In this document: piece by piece, positions 42,394 through 52,467 of the stretch
Numbering within the stretch: the first letter of the stretch is position 1
How the letters are laid out: each line of letters starts with the position of its first letter
Assembly (NCBI GenBank): GCA_030549175.1
Contig: JAUKUA010000002.1
Location: 5,394,001-5,458,000 of the forward strand
DNA length: 64,000 nucleotides
Origin: Lasiosphaeris hirsuta
Taxonomy: Eukaryota; Ascomycota; Sordariomycetes; Sordariales; Lasiosphaeriaceae
Reading direction: 5' to 3'
Made by a program: the position numbers and the translations under genes
Notes under the pieces: model-generated
The model's database searches: none
Told to the model about the DNA's origin: nothing
What the model saw: the letters and a program-made list of their open reading frames with translations, nothing else

Positions 42394-43608
42394 CTAGTGA
42401 TTACTTGAAACAATGCCGTCCTCCAACTCGTTGACTAGGTTCTCAGCCCAGCGCGCAGCGGCGCCCGTCCGTCCGTTCATGGCGTCCTCGGAAAAGCTCA
42501 CACGGCCAGTCCACCACTCGAGCCAGGTCTCCGCGCGGGAGCCCTCGGGAGCACGGAGCAGCCCGGTGCTAACGTCAATGAGGTCGGGACGAGCCTGGTT
42601 GCGCCAAAAGATGGTTGCGCCGCAGCGGGGGCAGAAGTGGCGCGTAGCTGAGGGCGAGGAGTTGTAGCTTGCAAGGAGGGTAGGGGGGATGGTGTCAAAA
42701 TCCAGGGGTATTGGCTCTGTTGTTCTGTCTGCTGGTATGGGGGTGGTGTCCTCTCGGGAGTAAGGGGCGTCTGGTGGCGGGCGGATGGCAATGTTGCTCC
42801 GGGGGATAAAGGCCCAGGACTGGATCTCGAAGCCGGAGCTCAAGCGGCACGGGCGGCAGGCGCAGGTCCCGGCCAGGTACTTGTGCTGTGATAGATCTTC
42901 GTAGGGGGGTGGGGAGCGCTCTTGATCGGGGGAATTGCGCCGTGATGGCTCGTCTTGCGGGGTCTTGGGGATAGAGGGTTGGGGAGGGGGCGGCCGCAGC
43001 CACCACTTTGCCGAGGACGGGTTGGATACCACCGACTCGGCGGTCCGGCAGTAGGGGACCATGAGATCGGGAAAGGCCGAGTGCGGGACCGCGCTGGACG
43101 CGCTGGGCCGCGTGATGGTCAGGGAGATGCGGGCGCAGTGGCAGGAGGCGGGGAGGGTGTCTCCGCGCGGGGATGGCAGAGGGGGGTCTGCCCCAGTGGT
43201 AGGGGAGAGCCAGGTGGCGAGACCGCCATCTTTGGTGTCGTCGACGTGGAGGTGTGTCGTCGTCGGGGAGCCGTGTAAGTCGAGGTCGGGGGATGTGGTG
43301 ATGACGCCTGTGGCGACCTCCCACGCTTCGCCTTGGGACCGGAAGATGTGGCAGCCGCAGGTGGCGCAAAAATATCTTGATACCAGGGGGGAGGAGGAGT
43401 ACTTATCCAAGTTGGCGAGGGAGGGGGGAGGGGGAGGGCAGATGGGCGTGTAAGAGGTGCAGAGCATGCCTGTCAGGTGGCGACAAGTGTCACAGTGGCA
43501 AAGGGAGATCGCAGGCCACTGAGCACGGCCCCCACCTTCCCGCGATCCCCAGAGTGTCAGCGGCTGGCGGGCGGCGCCACAGAGGCAGGAAATGGTGATC
43601 TGGAGCAT
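42394..43608 (-). CDS. Protein with two GFA/CENP-V zinc domains
   Basis: Single exon, 404 residues from the ATG at 43608 (the frame continues four codons upstream only to a GTG). Two copies of the GFA (glutathione-dependent formaldehyde-activating/CENP-V) fold are visible. The first has SCLCGAARQPLTL, CHCDTCRHLTG and YFCATCGCHIFRSQG; the second has PASCHCARISLTI, CACRPCRLSSG and RHFCPRCGATIFWRNQ. Each supplies the Cys sets that bind two zinc ions. Catalytic function is uncertain for most fungal members; glutathione-adduct chemistry is the family association. A proline-rich linker joins the domains. Single-domain and double-domain members are both known in fungi, so this is probably complete. 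Convergent with TAD2, and its start is near the tail of AzgA on the same strand. Confidence 0.86.
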   Translation of the reverse strand: MLQITISCLCGAARQPLTLWGSREGGGRAQWPAISLCHCDTCRHLTGMLCTSYTPICPPPPPSLANLDKYSSSPLVSRYFCATCGCHIFRSQGEAWEVATGVITTSPDLDLHGSPTTTHLHVDDTKDGGLATWLSPTTGADPPLPSPRGDTLPASCHCARISLTITRPSASSAVPHSAFPDLMVPYCRTAESVVSNPSSAKWWLRPPPPQPSIPKTPQDEPSRRNSPDQERSPPPYEDLSQHKYLAGTCACRPCRLSSGFEIQSWAFIPRSNIAIRPPPDAPYSREDTTPIPADRTTEPIPLDFDTIPPTLLASYNSSPSATRHFCPRCGATIFWRNQARPDLIDVSTGLLRAPEGSRAETWLEWWTGRVSFSEDAMNGRTGAAARWAENLVNELEDGIVSSNH

Positions 43609-44050
43609 TTTTTGGAGCACGGAATGGGGAGACGAAGAGAGAAATCTCGGTGCCAGATCTGTAGAACTCCCGGGGTTTATATCGTCTTGATGGTTACATT
43701 GACGTCCAAAGAAGCATCGTCAGACGGGATAGAAACGACCCGAGCTTTTGCCGAAGTCCGGGACGACGTCAACATGCCGAACCCACAGATCTCGGATTCG
43801 CAGGCCGGGCCGATCGCTCTTCAGCCCGGGCCAGCTGAGCTTGGCACTAGTGTATGGTCTACACGGCTGTCACCATCCTGTCACCATCGGGGCACCGGCT
43901 TGCATCATGCGCCACACAGTACAAATTCAAGTGAACATCCCAAGCTGAATTAAAACCAACGCTACTCTCCAAACCTCAGGCGCTGCGCTGAACCATGACT
44001 ATAAAATCATCCCCATATATACCATCCACCATCCCGTCTTTGCTTCCTCT
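43609..44050. other. Intergenic region
   Basis: About 440 bases between the AzgA stop and the GFA-protein start, both on the minus strand. It should hold the AzgA 3' end and the GFA gene promoter; nothing else recognised. Confidence 0.5.
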
Positions 44051-46049
44051 CTACGAGAGCTTCTCCTGCGACACCTTGGCCGGGGCCGCCGACAGGTCGG
44101 CTACCTTCTCGGGGTCCGAAGCGTGGTCCGAACCGTGAGCAGCACTGACCTCGTCGACAGCCTCGACTGACGACACGTCGTCGCGCCAGAAATCCTTCTT
44201 GCCCTTGGATAGGCGCGAAACCCACGGGGGCAGCACACCACCGGGGATCCGCCAGGTCCAGGGGTCTTTCTCGGCCTTGTTGTGGGGCACGATGCGGCCT
44301 CCCGACGCGATCTCGACGAGCCAGATGATGGTGTTGATCAGGATGTACATGCAAATGCCGGCAATAAGACCGTCGGCGATCGAGTAGGTGAAGGGCATGA
44401 GCGCAATCGTGACGAAGGCGGGCAGCGAGTCGCCAATGTAGTTCCAGTTGATCTCGGTCACGGCAGAGACCATCATGGAGCCGACCAGGACGAGCACGCA
44501 GCCGGTGGCCCAGGGCGGGATCGACGCGAAAATGGGCGCAAAGAAGATGGAGATGAAGAAGCAGATACCCGACGCCATAGCAGTGAGACCAGTCTTGCCA
44601 CCTTCTCCGATACCCGCACCAGACTCAACAAAGGCGGTAACTGGGGGCGTGCCGAAGAGCGCACCGATCGAGATGGCAATCGAGTCAACCATGTAGCTGC
44701 AGGGCAAGTCAGTCAATATTGCCATCAGATCAGTCAGCAGGGCCGAAGGGGAGGAACATACGCAAGACTGGAGCCCTCGAAATCCTGGGTCCGCTCGTCG
44801 ATGAGGTCGGCATAGCGGGCCATCGAGTACAGGGTGCCCGTGCAGTCGAGAATGTCGACGTAGAGGAAGGTGATCAGGGCCAGGCCGAACTGCGAGCCGT
44901 ACTCGGAGATATCCCACTGCTGCACGGCGAGCACCTTGCCGATCGGGTGGAAGCTAACGACCTTTCGGAAGAAATCGAAAGCGTCATCACCAACCGGAGT
45001 GTAGGGGAAGTAGGTGACAGGCGTGCCGCGGGGCCACGAGATGATGGAGACGAGGAGGATACCGGCGATAATGGCGCCCTTTACCCGGTAAGCGAGCAGA
45101 ACAGCCGTGAAGACACCGCCGCAAAAGATACCGATCCACATGGTCGGGTTGCGCATCTTGACCGCGTCGCTGCAAGTACCATCCTCGCTGAGCGTGCTGG
45201 GAATGCAGCCGGCAAGAGCGACGGGGGTGGCCTTGTTGCCCGTGATGAGACCAATTCCCTCCGAGTACGTTAAACCGATGATTGTCAGGAAGAGACCGAT
45301 ACCGACGCTGGTAGCCAGCTTGATGGACCGCGGGATGGCACGAGCAAGCCATTGGCGCATTCCGAACAGGGCAAGGGCGAAGAAGATCCAGCCTTCAACG
45401 AAGATGGCCGTGACAGCAACCTCGTAGGGGACCAGGCCGTCACCGTGGAATCCGACGACTGTGTATGCGAAGTAGGCGTTGAGACCCATACCCGGAGCGA
45501 GAGCAACTGGCCTGCTGGGTTGTCAGTGGCGCAAATCACGGCAGGTACCCCTCATCCCAACTTACATATTGGCCAGGAGACCCATGAAGAAACTAGCCAA
45601 GGCGGCGATGGCAGCAGTCGCCGTGATCAGATCTCTCTTGACCTCGGCCTTGCAGAACAGGTACTCGTCGTTGGCGAAGCAGAAAGGGTCCTCGGTGTCG
45701 GTGCACACGCAGGTGCCGCCGCTGTCGGCGACGATGCTGGCATTGACGGCGACGATGTAACTAGTATGCGGGTTAGAGCTGGTTTACCCAGTCCGACAGC
45801 GAAAACAAGGTCAAAAACTCACGCCATGGCGAAGAAAGTCGCGAGACCGGCGCGCATCTCGGTGAAGAAGTATGAACCCTTGCGTTCATTGGGCTGTGGG
45901 GCACCGTTTTAGCAAGGTGACTCCGCCATGAAAAGCCTGAAAGCTCGCGAGTCTGGGAATCGCCTCACATGTCCCGAGTTCTCCAGCCTGAACCATCGCC
46001 CGACCGGGCTCTTGGCAATCTTCAGATTGGTATTGTGTATCCAACTCAT
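44051..46049 (-). CDS. azgA: Purine (adenine/hypoxanthine/guanine) transporter AzgA
   Basis: Five exons on the minus strand, 46049-45969, 45893-45823, 45760-45566, 45511-44762 and 44696-44051, join exactly to 580 residues, the length I recall for Aspergillus AzgA. The start MSWIHNTNLKIAKSPVGRWF and RLENSGHPNERKGS match the family N-terminus; GGTCVC, LPxxP-like ANMPVALAPGMGLNAYFAYT, YVDILDCTGTLYSMARYADL, and DSIAISIGALFGTPPVTAFV with ESGAGIGEGGKTGLTA are the conserved AzgA/NCS2 transport motifs. About 12-14 hydrophobic segments are visible and the C-terminal tail is hydrophilic. It imports purine bases across the plasma membrane with protons; in relatives expression responds to purine and nitrogen control, which I cannot see here. 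Introns are short (about 55-75 nt) with good donors (gtgagg, gtgagt, gtaagt, gtatgt). Confidence 0.95.
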
Positions 46050-49000
46050 CTTGGCGGTGCTTGCGTGGTATCGGGGTAGATGGTGTCTGTGGTTCGGTTC
46101 GCGGTCGACCTTTCGACAACTGTCGTGTTTTCCCAACACAGCACCCTCAGGACCGCACAGGTCTGACGCAGCGGTTTTGAACTGGCGCAAGTTCGCGTTG
46201 ACCGAGTTAAGCCAGAAAAGGGAGGCGGGGGTAGGCGCGAGTTTATGTAGAGAAGAACCACGGCGAGGATTCACCACGTCGCGAACGGGAGTCGGACCCC
46301 GATGTGTCAATGGGAATGATCAAGGCGCTGGTGACGAGATGGAAGAGCTAGAACAACCGATCGATCACTGGAGGGCAAACCTCATCTTTTATGAACTACG
46401 TCAAAAGCCAAATGGTAGACCCTGTGTGCATGATTGGAATCAAAAATCGTCAAGATCCCTTATCTCTGGGCAATGGAGCTTTTGCCGTTCGGGCTTCAGC
46501 TTCCCAAAACGAGCTCTGAGTACGGAGCAGGCAGCACGGCATCATCCCGCTGCTGACCCAGGCCTGGCCGGGGAGGCAAGCCTGGCAGTGGCCACTTCCG
46601 TGAGGGCTGCGATGGGCTAGTCCGGGGCCTAGCAAGTATGGAGCATGGCGTCCTGCGCCTTGGCAGCAGAGCTTGGGGGAGGGGAACGGGGTTGGTATGG
46701 ATTGGGATGGGATGGGATTGCTTGCAGATGGGGCCGCAGATGCTCACCTCAACCAGGGAAGAGGTGGCGGGTGCATAAGGTGCGCGATGACAACCCCCCA
46801 GTTGCTAAACCTCCCGAGCTCCTCAAGGCCCCTCCTCCTCCCCCCCCTTGGGAAGTGCCCCCCGTCTCTTCGTCTCCGTCCCGCCCAGCGCGTCGAGATC
46901 TGCGCCGAGAAAGCGATGTGTCTCGCTGCCATGCATCGCCACCCTAGCTCCCACCAATTCTGTTCCCAAAACACTCGCACATGTTTCCCGGGAGGATGGC
47001 ACGATGGCAGTGGAACAGTAGCAGCCCACGCAGTGTAGCCGTTCCCATGCTTTCCTCGGTGCATGGAGCTGACAGCTCTGACTGGCCCGCGGGCTCGACA
47101 CGGGCGGCAGGGCGTCAAGTGCCAGCCCATTAGGGCCATTATCGGCCCCATTGGTTCATCGGTGGGGGGGGGGGGGGGGGGGGCACAGATACCAGCAGAA
47201 GAGACGAACCGTCGCGAATTGAATTGGTGGGACGTCTAGCCGTGCTGTTTCAGGAGTAGAATGGCACTCGGGGCACCCGAAGACGGCCATTGCTTGATCG
47301 AGTGAGTGATTGCTCTTGCAATCGAGTAAAGATTGGTTCAAGATTAGGGCTGGATGGAACACCCAAGATACGCACCCAATAGAGAGTCGAGATGAGCCGA
47401 GCAAAAGAGGACTCGAGCCGTCGAAGGAGGGGGTGGGTTGGTGTGGTGGGTGGTGTGGGGCAGGCCGCCTATCTCGCCAAGACGCTAGAAGGAAGCTGCA
47501 AGCCCCACAAGTGGGAGGAGGGAGGAGGGAGGAGGTCTTGAGGCCGGGCTAGCAAGCCCTCGCAGCCTCGGCTCTTTGCTGTGATTTGCCAAGAACAATA
47601 CCCCAAAGCTTCTTTGCTGGGTGGATGCACGCCACAGACCTCAAGCCCGTCGCTAGACCCGCGAGCTCATACACTGATAAGGATAAGATATCCATACAGA
47701 GAGCTGAAAAGAGCAAAAGAGGCGGCGCCCAAAATGCCTTGACGGCACTGGCCACGCGACACCAGTCTGTTTCGTGGGAGAGGATCGGGGGGTACAGCTG
47801 GGGAGGCGGTCTCGTCCGCCTGGTCTGTGAGTCGCTGCGAGGCGAGAGCCGATTCATTCAAATCTCCAGCTCCCCCTCGAGCTGACGCCCTTGGGATGCA
47901 GGCGCTCTGTTACACACCACACGGGCAGCGGCCACCTCCGATATGAGCAGGTGGTGAGCGCACAGCGGACACTGCGAGCCAGCTGCCCGTCCGTGAGCCC
48001 GCCAAGTGTCGATGGTCGACGATGCCTCGCACGCCGGTAATTAAGGTAGCCAGACACCCAGACCATACCATCAATAGCAATGCGCCCACTTCATTAGCTA
48101 AGCGCACTATTAATTGATATCCATCCTGCCTTGATATCGTATGCTATGCTTGAAACGTACTAGGTTAGACGGTGGACGCGACTCGCGCCTACCCACCGCA
48201 TGTCATGTGCGACTCGCGGACCCGCGCTGGGCTCCTCTCCAGATCCTCCCCGGTTACCAAACACATTCGCGCGTCCCGGGTGACAAAACAAGCAACGGCA
48301 CGGCGCCAAGGGCCGACTCCGACGGGGCACCCCTGACCAATTCGCGAGTCGAAACGCTGGGCATTTTCACTAATTTTTTTTTTATTCTTTTTGCGATTCT
48401 TACACTAGGATCACTCCAAGAGCACATACCCACCCCTCAGGCCCTCAGCTCCGAGACCTCGTATGTACAACGCAACCAATAGCAGACGACAGATACAATC
48501 AGCACACTGCACCAAAAAAGAAACCCACATAAATTATGAATTGACATGAGGAAAAGCTAGCTGTATTGGGATCCATCATCTACCATTGATCTGTCTACTT
48601 TTGCTTTTTCCGTCGACAACGACATGAGGCCGCAAAGATGTCGACGGCGAGACCCTCTCCAAAAGGTCAGAACAAAGGTACACACGTAACTTCCCCCTGG
48701 ATAGCTACCTTGACCTCAGCGGCCTCGACGACCTGATAACAATGTAGGAGCAGTCGGTACCACCTAATAAAGATATTGATACTTCCATGTTGCTGACCCC
48801 TTGATTGCTGGGAATTGCAACGATGTTTTATGCCGCTGAGAGGTGGAAGGTTAAAGATGGAAGGGAAAGTCAACATCGCCTGTCAACGGAAACTCGACAA
48901 GGCCACAGGATCATACGAAAAAAAAGGGAATTTATGAGGACAACATCCGCCGAGCGCATAGTGCTGCTATATACCTGATCATTGCGAAACCTCGCCCAGT

Positions 49001-49099
49001 ACTCGCTAGCTCTACCTCCCACGCTCGAATTCCCCCACGGCGACGGCTCGGCTTCCCCTGATTACGCCTCTCCAATCCTCGATTATTTCCCCCAGCCCC
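46050..49099. other. Long intergenic region
   Basis: About 3 kb upstream of azgA. Contains a G20 tract (47164-47183). Many short frames but none with a domain; a 13-codon start-like stretch at 48638 followed by a possible donor did not lead to a convincing protein. Holds the azgA promoter; GATA-type sites could not be judged by eye as meaningful. Confidence 0.4.
47164..47183 (+). repeat. G20 homopolymer
   Basis: Twenty uninterrupted G on the plus strand, about 1.1 kb upstream of the azgA start. G-quadruplex potential; length is probably uncertain in the assembly. Confidence 0.9.
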
Positions 49100-49151
49100 T
49101 TAGCGGCGACGTGTCGATGCAGCCACAGTGCTCGTGCGGCCCGCGGTCGAA

Positions 49152-49348
49152 GTCGAAGTTTCGGAGGTCGACGACGTAGGCTCCGGATGCCGTGTTGTCG
49201 ATCCAAATCCCGCACTCATGTGGTTTACCTGCTGAGCCGAAGTTCCCGGGGTCGACGACGTGGTCTCCGGACGCCGCACTGTCGAGCCAAATCCCGTACT
49301 CATGTGGTTCACCTGCAGAGTCGAAGATCCCCAGGCCGACGGCGGCAT
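49152..49348. repeat. 84-bp tandem repeat, about 2.4 copies
   Basis: Units start at ctccgga (49181) and ctccgga (49265), with a partial copy before. Each encodes, on the minus strand, about 28 residues with QVNHMS-x-GFGST, a duplicated tail motif of the broken SARAF-type gene. The copies differ by scattered substitutions, so the duplication is not recent. Confidence 0.75.
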
Positions 49349-49711
49349 CTCCGAAGACCGCTGGTTATTACGCGAAGCTTCACCGTTGCTCCGATTGCGG
49401 CCGCGAGCCGCTGCGGTGCCGGCCCAAAACCCGGTACCAAATCCAAGTCCCGTGCCAAATCCAAGTCCCCCCGACCGCTCTCGCGAAGGCTGCCCGTCGG
49501 GCTCCCGATGTCGGTAAGCACGGATGATCGGGGTGCTCGGGGTGCGTGTCAATTTTCTGCTCTGCAGAGCAGCAAACCAGTGTTTTCTCTCTCCCTCACT
49601 CGTAAGAGTCAGCTGGTATTCGACGGCCAGCTTTCCCTTGAGGATGTAGGGGTCGTTGGGCGACGAGTATCCCTCGCAGATAACATTGGTCGAACCGAGC
49701 TGGAGTGTCGA

Positions 49712-49724
49712 GGGGGGGGGGGGG
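49712..49724 (+). repeat. G13 tract at the frame break of the SARAF-type gene
   Basis: Thirteen G on the plus strand (C13 in the sense of the gene). Eleven or fourteen would keep the conserved frames joined; thirteen does not. Confidence 0.9.
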
Positions 49725-49983
49725 TGGCAGTGCAGGTCCATTGGACGTCCTCAGGGTCATAGGAAGAGCCGGAGTTCTCGCAACGAATGACATCGATTTT
49801 GTGAAGGGCGCAGAGGGTTGGGTGCGAGACACAGTTGAGCTGCGGGATCGAGGGGACGCGGCGGTGGGCTGTTTGCTGGTCGGCCTGGAGCGTCAGCGAC
49901 TCCACCTTGGAGAGGAGGATCGCATTTCCGGGTCGAGGGGTGGTTCGGAACGCGGTCAGATGAAGTAGGCCCCTTGGGAAGCA

Positions 49984-51245
49984 TCATCGAAGAGAGAGAC
50001 ATTCTTGCTTCATCTCAATAATTATGATTAAATTTCAAATGTTAACGCTGGACGAGCGGTAATAATTCATGCGAGTGCTAGGACGGCACAGCGTACTAGT
50101 AGGGGCATTATGAAGATGTCTGCCAAAGGTTTTACTGGAGTTGTGGATTTAACTTTTTAGAAGAGCTGGATTTATAATATGCCTCTATAATATTTTACGG
50201 GCGCGGTACCATCAGCCGGTTGCCCATTCGCTGGCGAGGTTCAAACAGGCCCACAGCATAGGTAGTAGATATTGTGGCGAAATACACTTAAAGTGATGAG
50301 ACATCAATTGACTTGATGCAATATTACTATCTAGGAGGAGTCAAGCCCATGGGTTTTCCCACCTTAATAAGATGGCTCTCTGGGACTCCTCCGTTTGCTC
50401 AATTACATGTGTTTGCCTATCCAGTGGTGGCTGGCTGAAGTCTTGCATGGTACTGCTAACGCAAGATCTCGTTTTTCTTGTTGAGGCCGTTGTTGGCCGT
50501 TGCGTTGCAGGGAAGTTCCTGGCAATTGAATTGAGTGCCGTTTGCCCACAGATATCGACGCACGCAGCATAGCCAGCCATAATCACCCCCCAAAAAAATA
50601 AATGTTTTGTTGCTTTATCGACAAACCTAACGCCGGTGTGGCGAAACTGGAAGAACAGGCTTGTTTGGTTTCCTCGCCGCCACCTGCTACTACGGCTGGT
50701 AGCTTGTTTGGTTCCTCGCTCCCACCTACTCCTACGACTGGTGGCTCATTCGCACCGCGAGAAGGGATAATGTATCAGAATGTGGGGTAAAGGCTCACTT
50801 TCATGCGAAGGAGAAGGATCAAGGTTTTACTCAATTACATAAAATGTAGGAAATCAAATCTGCCATAGGATGGGACTGCTTCTTCGGATCCCAAAGTTGT
50901 TGCTCTTTGGTATCAGACATTTCCGAGAGACTAGCCACAAAAACGGCAGAATTAAAAGTAACAGATGTTGCCAGTGGTCCAGGGAGAGGCTGAGCCGAGA
51001 TGGAGAACTGTTGCTTTTTAGATGTTGTAGGCACGGGTGGGTGTCGATGACTCGGGCAGTGATGAACTACTTGAATTTGTCCACTATTACCTCGTAAACT
51101 CTTGGAACTCAATCTTAACGCTATTACTGATCCGCCAAGCATACCTCCCGAATAATGGAATCCCCACCTCGACGCTCCGACTCGGAATACTACAACGAAT
51201 TATACGGCTATGGCACTGCCATGATCGCGTGCTCACCCTCATCCA
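49984..51245. other. Intergenic region, partly AT-rich
   Basis: About 1.26 kb. The part 50000-50340 is AT-rich compared with its surroundings. A diverged tandem duplication lies at 50660-50746. A minus-strand frame at 50831-51142 (ends SYILCN) and one at 50341-50586 have no recognisable domain. No gene is supported. Confidence 0.4.
50660..50746. repeat. Diverged 43-bp tandem duplication
   Basis: Two adjacent copies beginning cttgtttggttt and cttgtttggttc, differing by about eight changes. In one plus frame they read as PPPATTAGSLFGSS and PPTPTTGGSF. Confidence 0.65.
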
Positions 51246-51776
51246 TCAACGATAGATAGTCTCCTCACCATACATAAGCATCCCCGGCTTTTCTGCCAAT
51301 TTCGACCACCTCAGCCCTCGGAGCAGCTCCGCCCTGGTCGGACGCTCGCCGGCCTCGCGGAGTTCTCGCGCCGCATCCTCGAAATACTCCGCCCTGGAAA
51401 TAAACCCAATCGTCGTGTCCAGCTGTTCCTTGAGCGCCCACAGGCCCCGCTCGCAGACCATGGTCCGCTCCATGATCTCCTTCTTCTGGTCAAACTCGCG
51501 CCGGATGTAGGGGTTGACCAGCTTCGTCTTGAGCATGTAGGCTGCGATCTCGTGCAGCATCGGGTTGGGCACTCGGCCCGTGCACAGCCAGGTGCTCCAT
51601 TCCGACTTGATGAAGCGCTTGTGGAGGTCGAACTCGGAGTGCACGTCCTCGAGCCGGTTGATCCCACGCGCGCGGTTTATCACGGGGAATATCTTGTCGA
51701 TAAGCTGGGCCTTGATCGTCCACGGGTCTTCGTCCATAAAGGCTTTTGCGTGGTCGGCTGGGGTGGGGTCGCGCAT
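51246..51776 (-). CDS. Unrecognised helical protein (possibly the 3' exon of a longer gene)
   Basis: From the ATG at 51776 the minus frame gives 176 residues (MRDPTPADHAKAFMDEDPW), with alternating charged and hydrophobic residues suggesting helices: WTIKAQLIDKIFPVINRARG, HKRFIKSEWSTWLCTGRVPN, HEIAAYMLKTKLVNPYIRRE, CERGLWALKEQLDTTIGFIS and ELLRGLRWSKLAEKPGML. The composition is clearly protein-like, not a shadow. I do not recognise the family. The frame continues upstream without an ATG to 51920 with a Ser/Pro/Thr linker; just upstream another frame (about 52170-51950) reads GFPITRVDAWNLLGILFQTW and AFPAKETWQLEIINPPPP, also protein-like. The two may be exons of one gene, but I could not find a clean splice pair; the join is unresolved. 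Confidence 0.5.
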   Translation of the reverse strand: MRDPTPADHAKAFMDEDPWTIKAQLIDKIFPVINRARGINRLEDVHSEFDLHKRFIKSEWSTWLCTGRVPNPMLHEIAAYMLKTKLVNPYIRREFDQKKEIMERTMVCERGLWALKEQLDTTIGFISRAEYFEDAARELREAGERPTRAELLRGLRWSKLAEKPGMLMYGEETIYR

Positions 51777-52467
51777 GGTGGGCTGGACGGTTGGGTTATT
51801 GGTGGTTGACGGTGATGGGGCTGGCGGTGTGCTAGCTGGCTGGCGCGATGCTTTGGGGGCAGAGGATGGATGGTGTGATGCTGCTGTGCTTGGTATGGTT
51901 TTGATTGATGCTCTGAACAAGTAAGTCTGTGAACGTACGAAGAGTGATTGCAGACTGCTCGAGCCAGCGAGGCGGAGGCGGGTTAATTATTTCTAGTTGC
52001 CAGGTCTCCTTGGCTGGGAAGGCGTCTTTCACTCCTCCTGGGATCTTTCCCTTGTCTGTTGTAAGCGAGCTGTTACCCTGGAAAGTTGTCCACGTTTGAA
52101 ATAGAATTCCTAGTAGGTTCCATGCGTCGACTCTGGTGATTGGGAAACCACACGCTCCTTCCTGGGAGGACAGAAGGACCCCCCAACCCCTCCCCCCCTC
52201 CCCCCTCCTCCCCTCCCCCCACCCCTCCCTCAGCTCCACTTGCCGTAAGTATTCACATTGTAAAGCTTGCAAAAAAAAAAAAAAAAAAAAAAAAAAGTCT
52301 CAATGCTCTTCTTGATTCGTCGTGGGGCTGCTGGAATTCGTCCTGTGCTAATTGTCAATAGAAAAAGAGAGGACAACACTCCATGGTATCCCAGTCATCG
52401 GTCATCTGTCGTTATAATATACACAGTCGTTACCCGCGATACTGAAAAAGACCCCCCAAAACGCCAA
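51777..52467. other. Region with a possible 5' exon and an A26 tract
   Basis: Minus-strand sequence at about 52170-51832 is open and protein-like (see the neighbouring gene). Plus-strand C/T-rich sequence lies at 52180-52235, and a pure A26 tract at 52271-52296. The remaining part is the 3' flank of the WD40-like gene. Confidence 0.45.

Larger units (their letters stand above)
49100..49983 (-). pseudogene. Broken SARAF-type (DUF1183/TMEM66) gene
   Basis: Minus-strand remnants of a store-operated calcium entry regulator (SARAF) gene. From 49983 one frame reads NAILLSKVESLTLQ, HRRVPSIPQLNC, KIDVIRCENSGSSYDPED and VQWTCTAT, all typical of the lumenal domain. At the C13 tract (plus G13, 49712-49724) the family sequence jumps to another frame: LQLGSTNVICEGYSS and NDPYILKG. 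Further damage: no ATG or signal peptide is in frame at the 5' end (the frame is bounded by a TGA at 49984-49986 and would need a shift near 49975), the conserved Cys after ILKG is replaced by a compensated indel (GKLAVEY where KGSC-VEY is expected), and the transmembrane segment is absent between the lumenal part and a tail with GFWAGTAA. The tail ends in an 84-base tandem repeat and stops at 49100. A sequencing error could explain the homopolymer break but not the other losses, so pseudogene is preferred. Confidence 0.68.
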
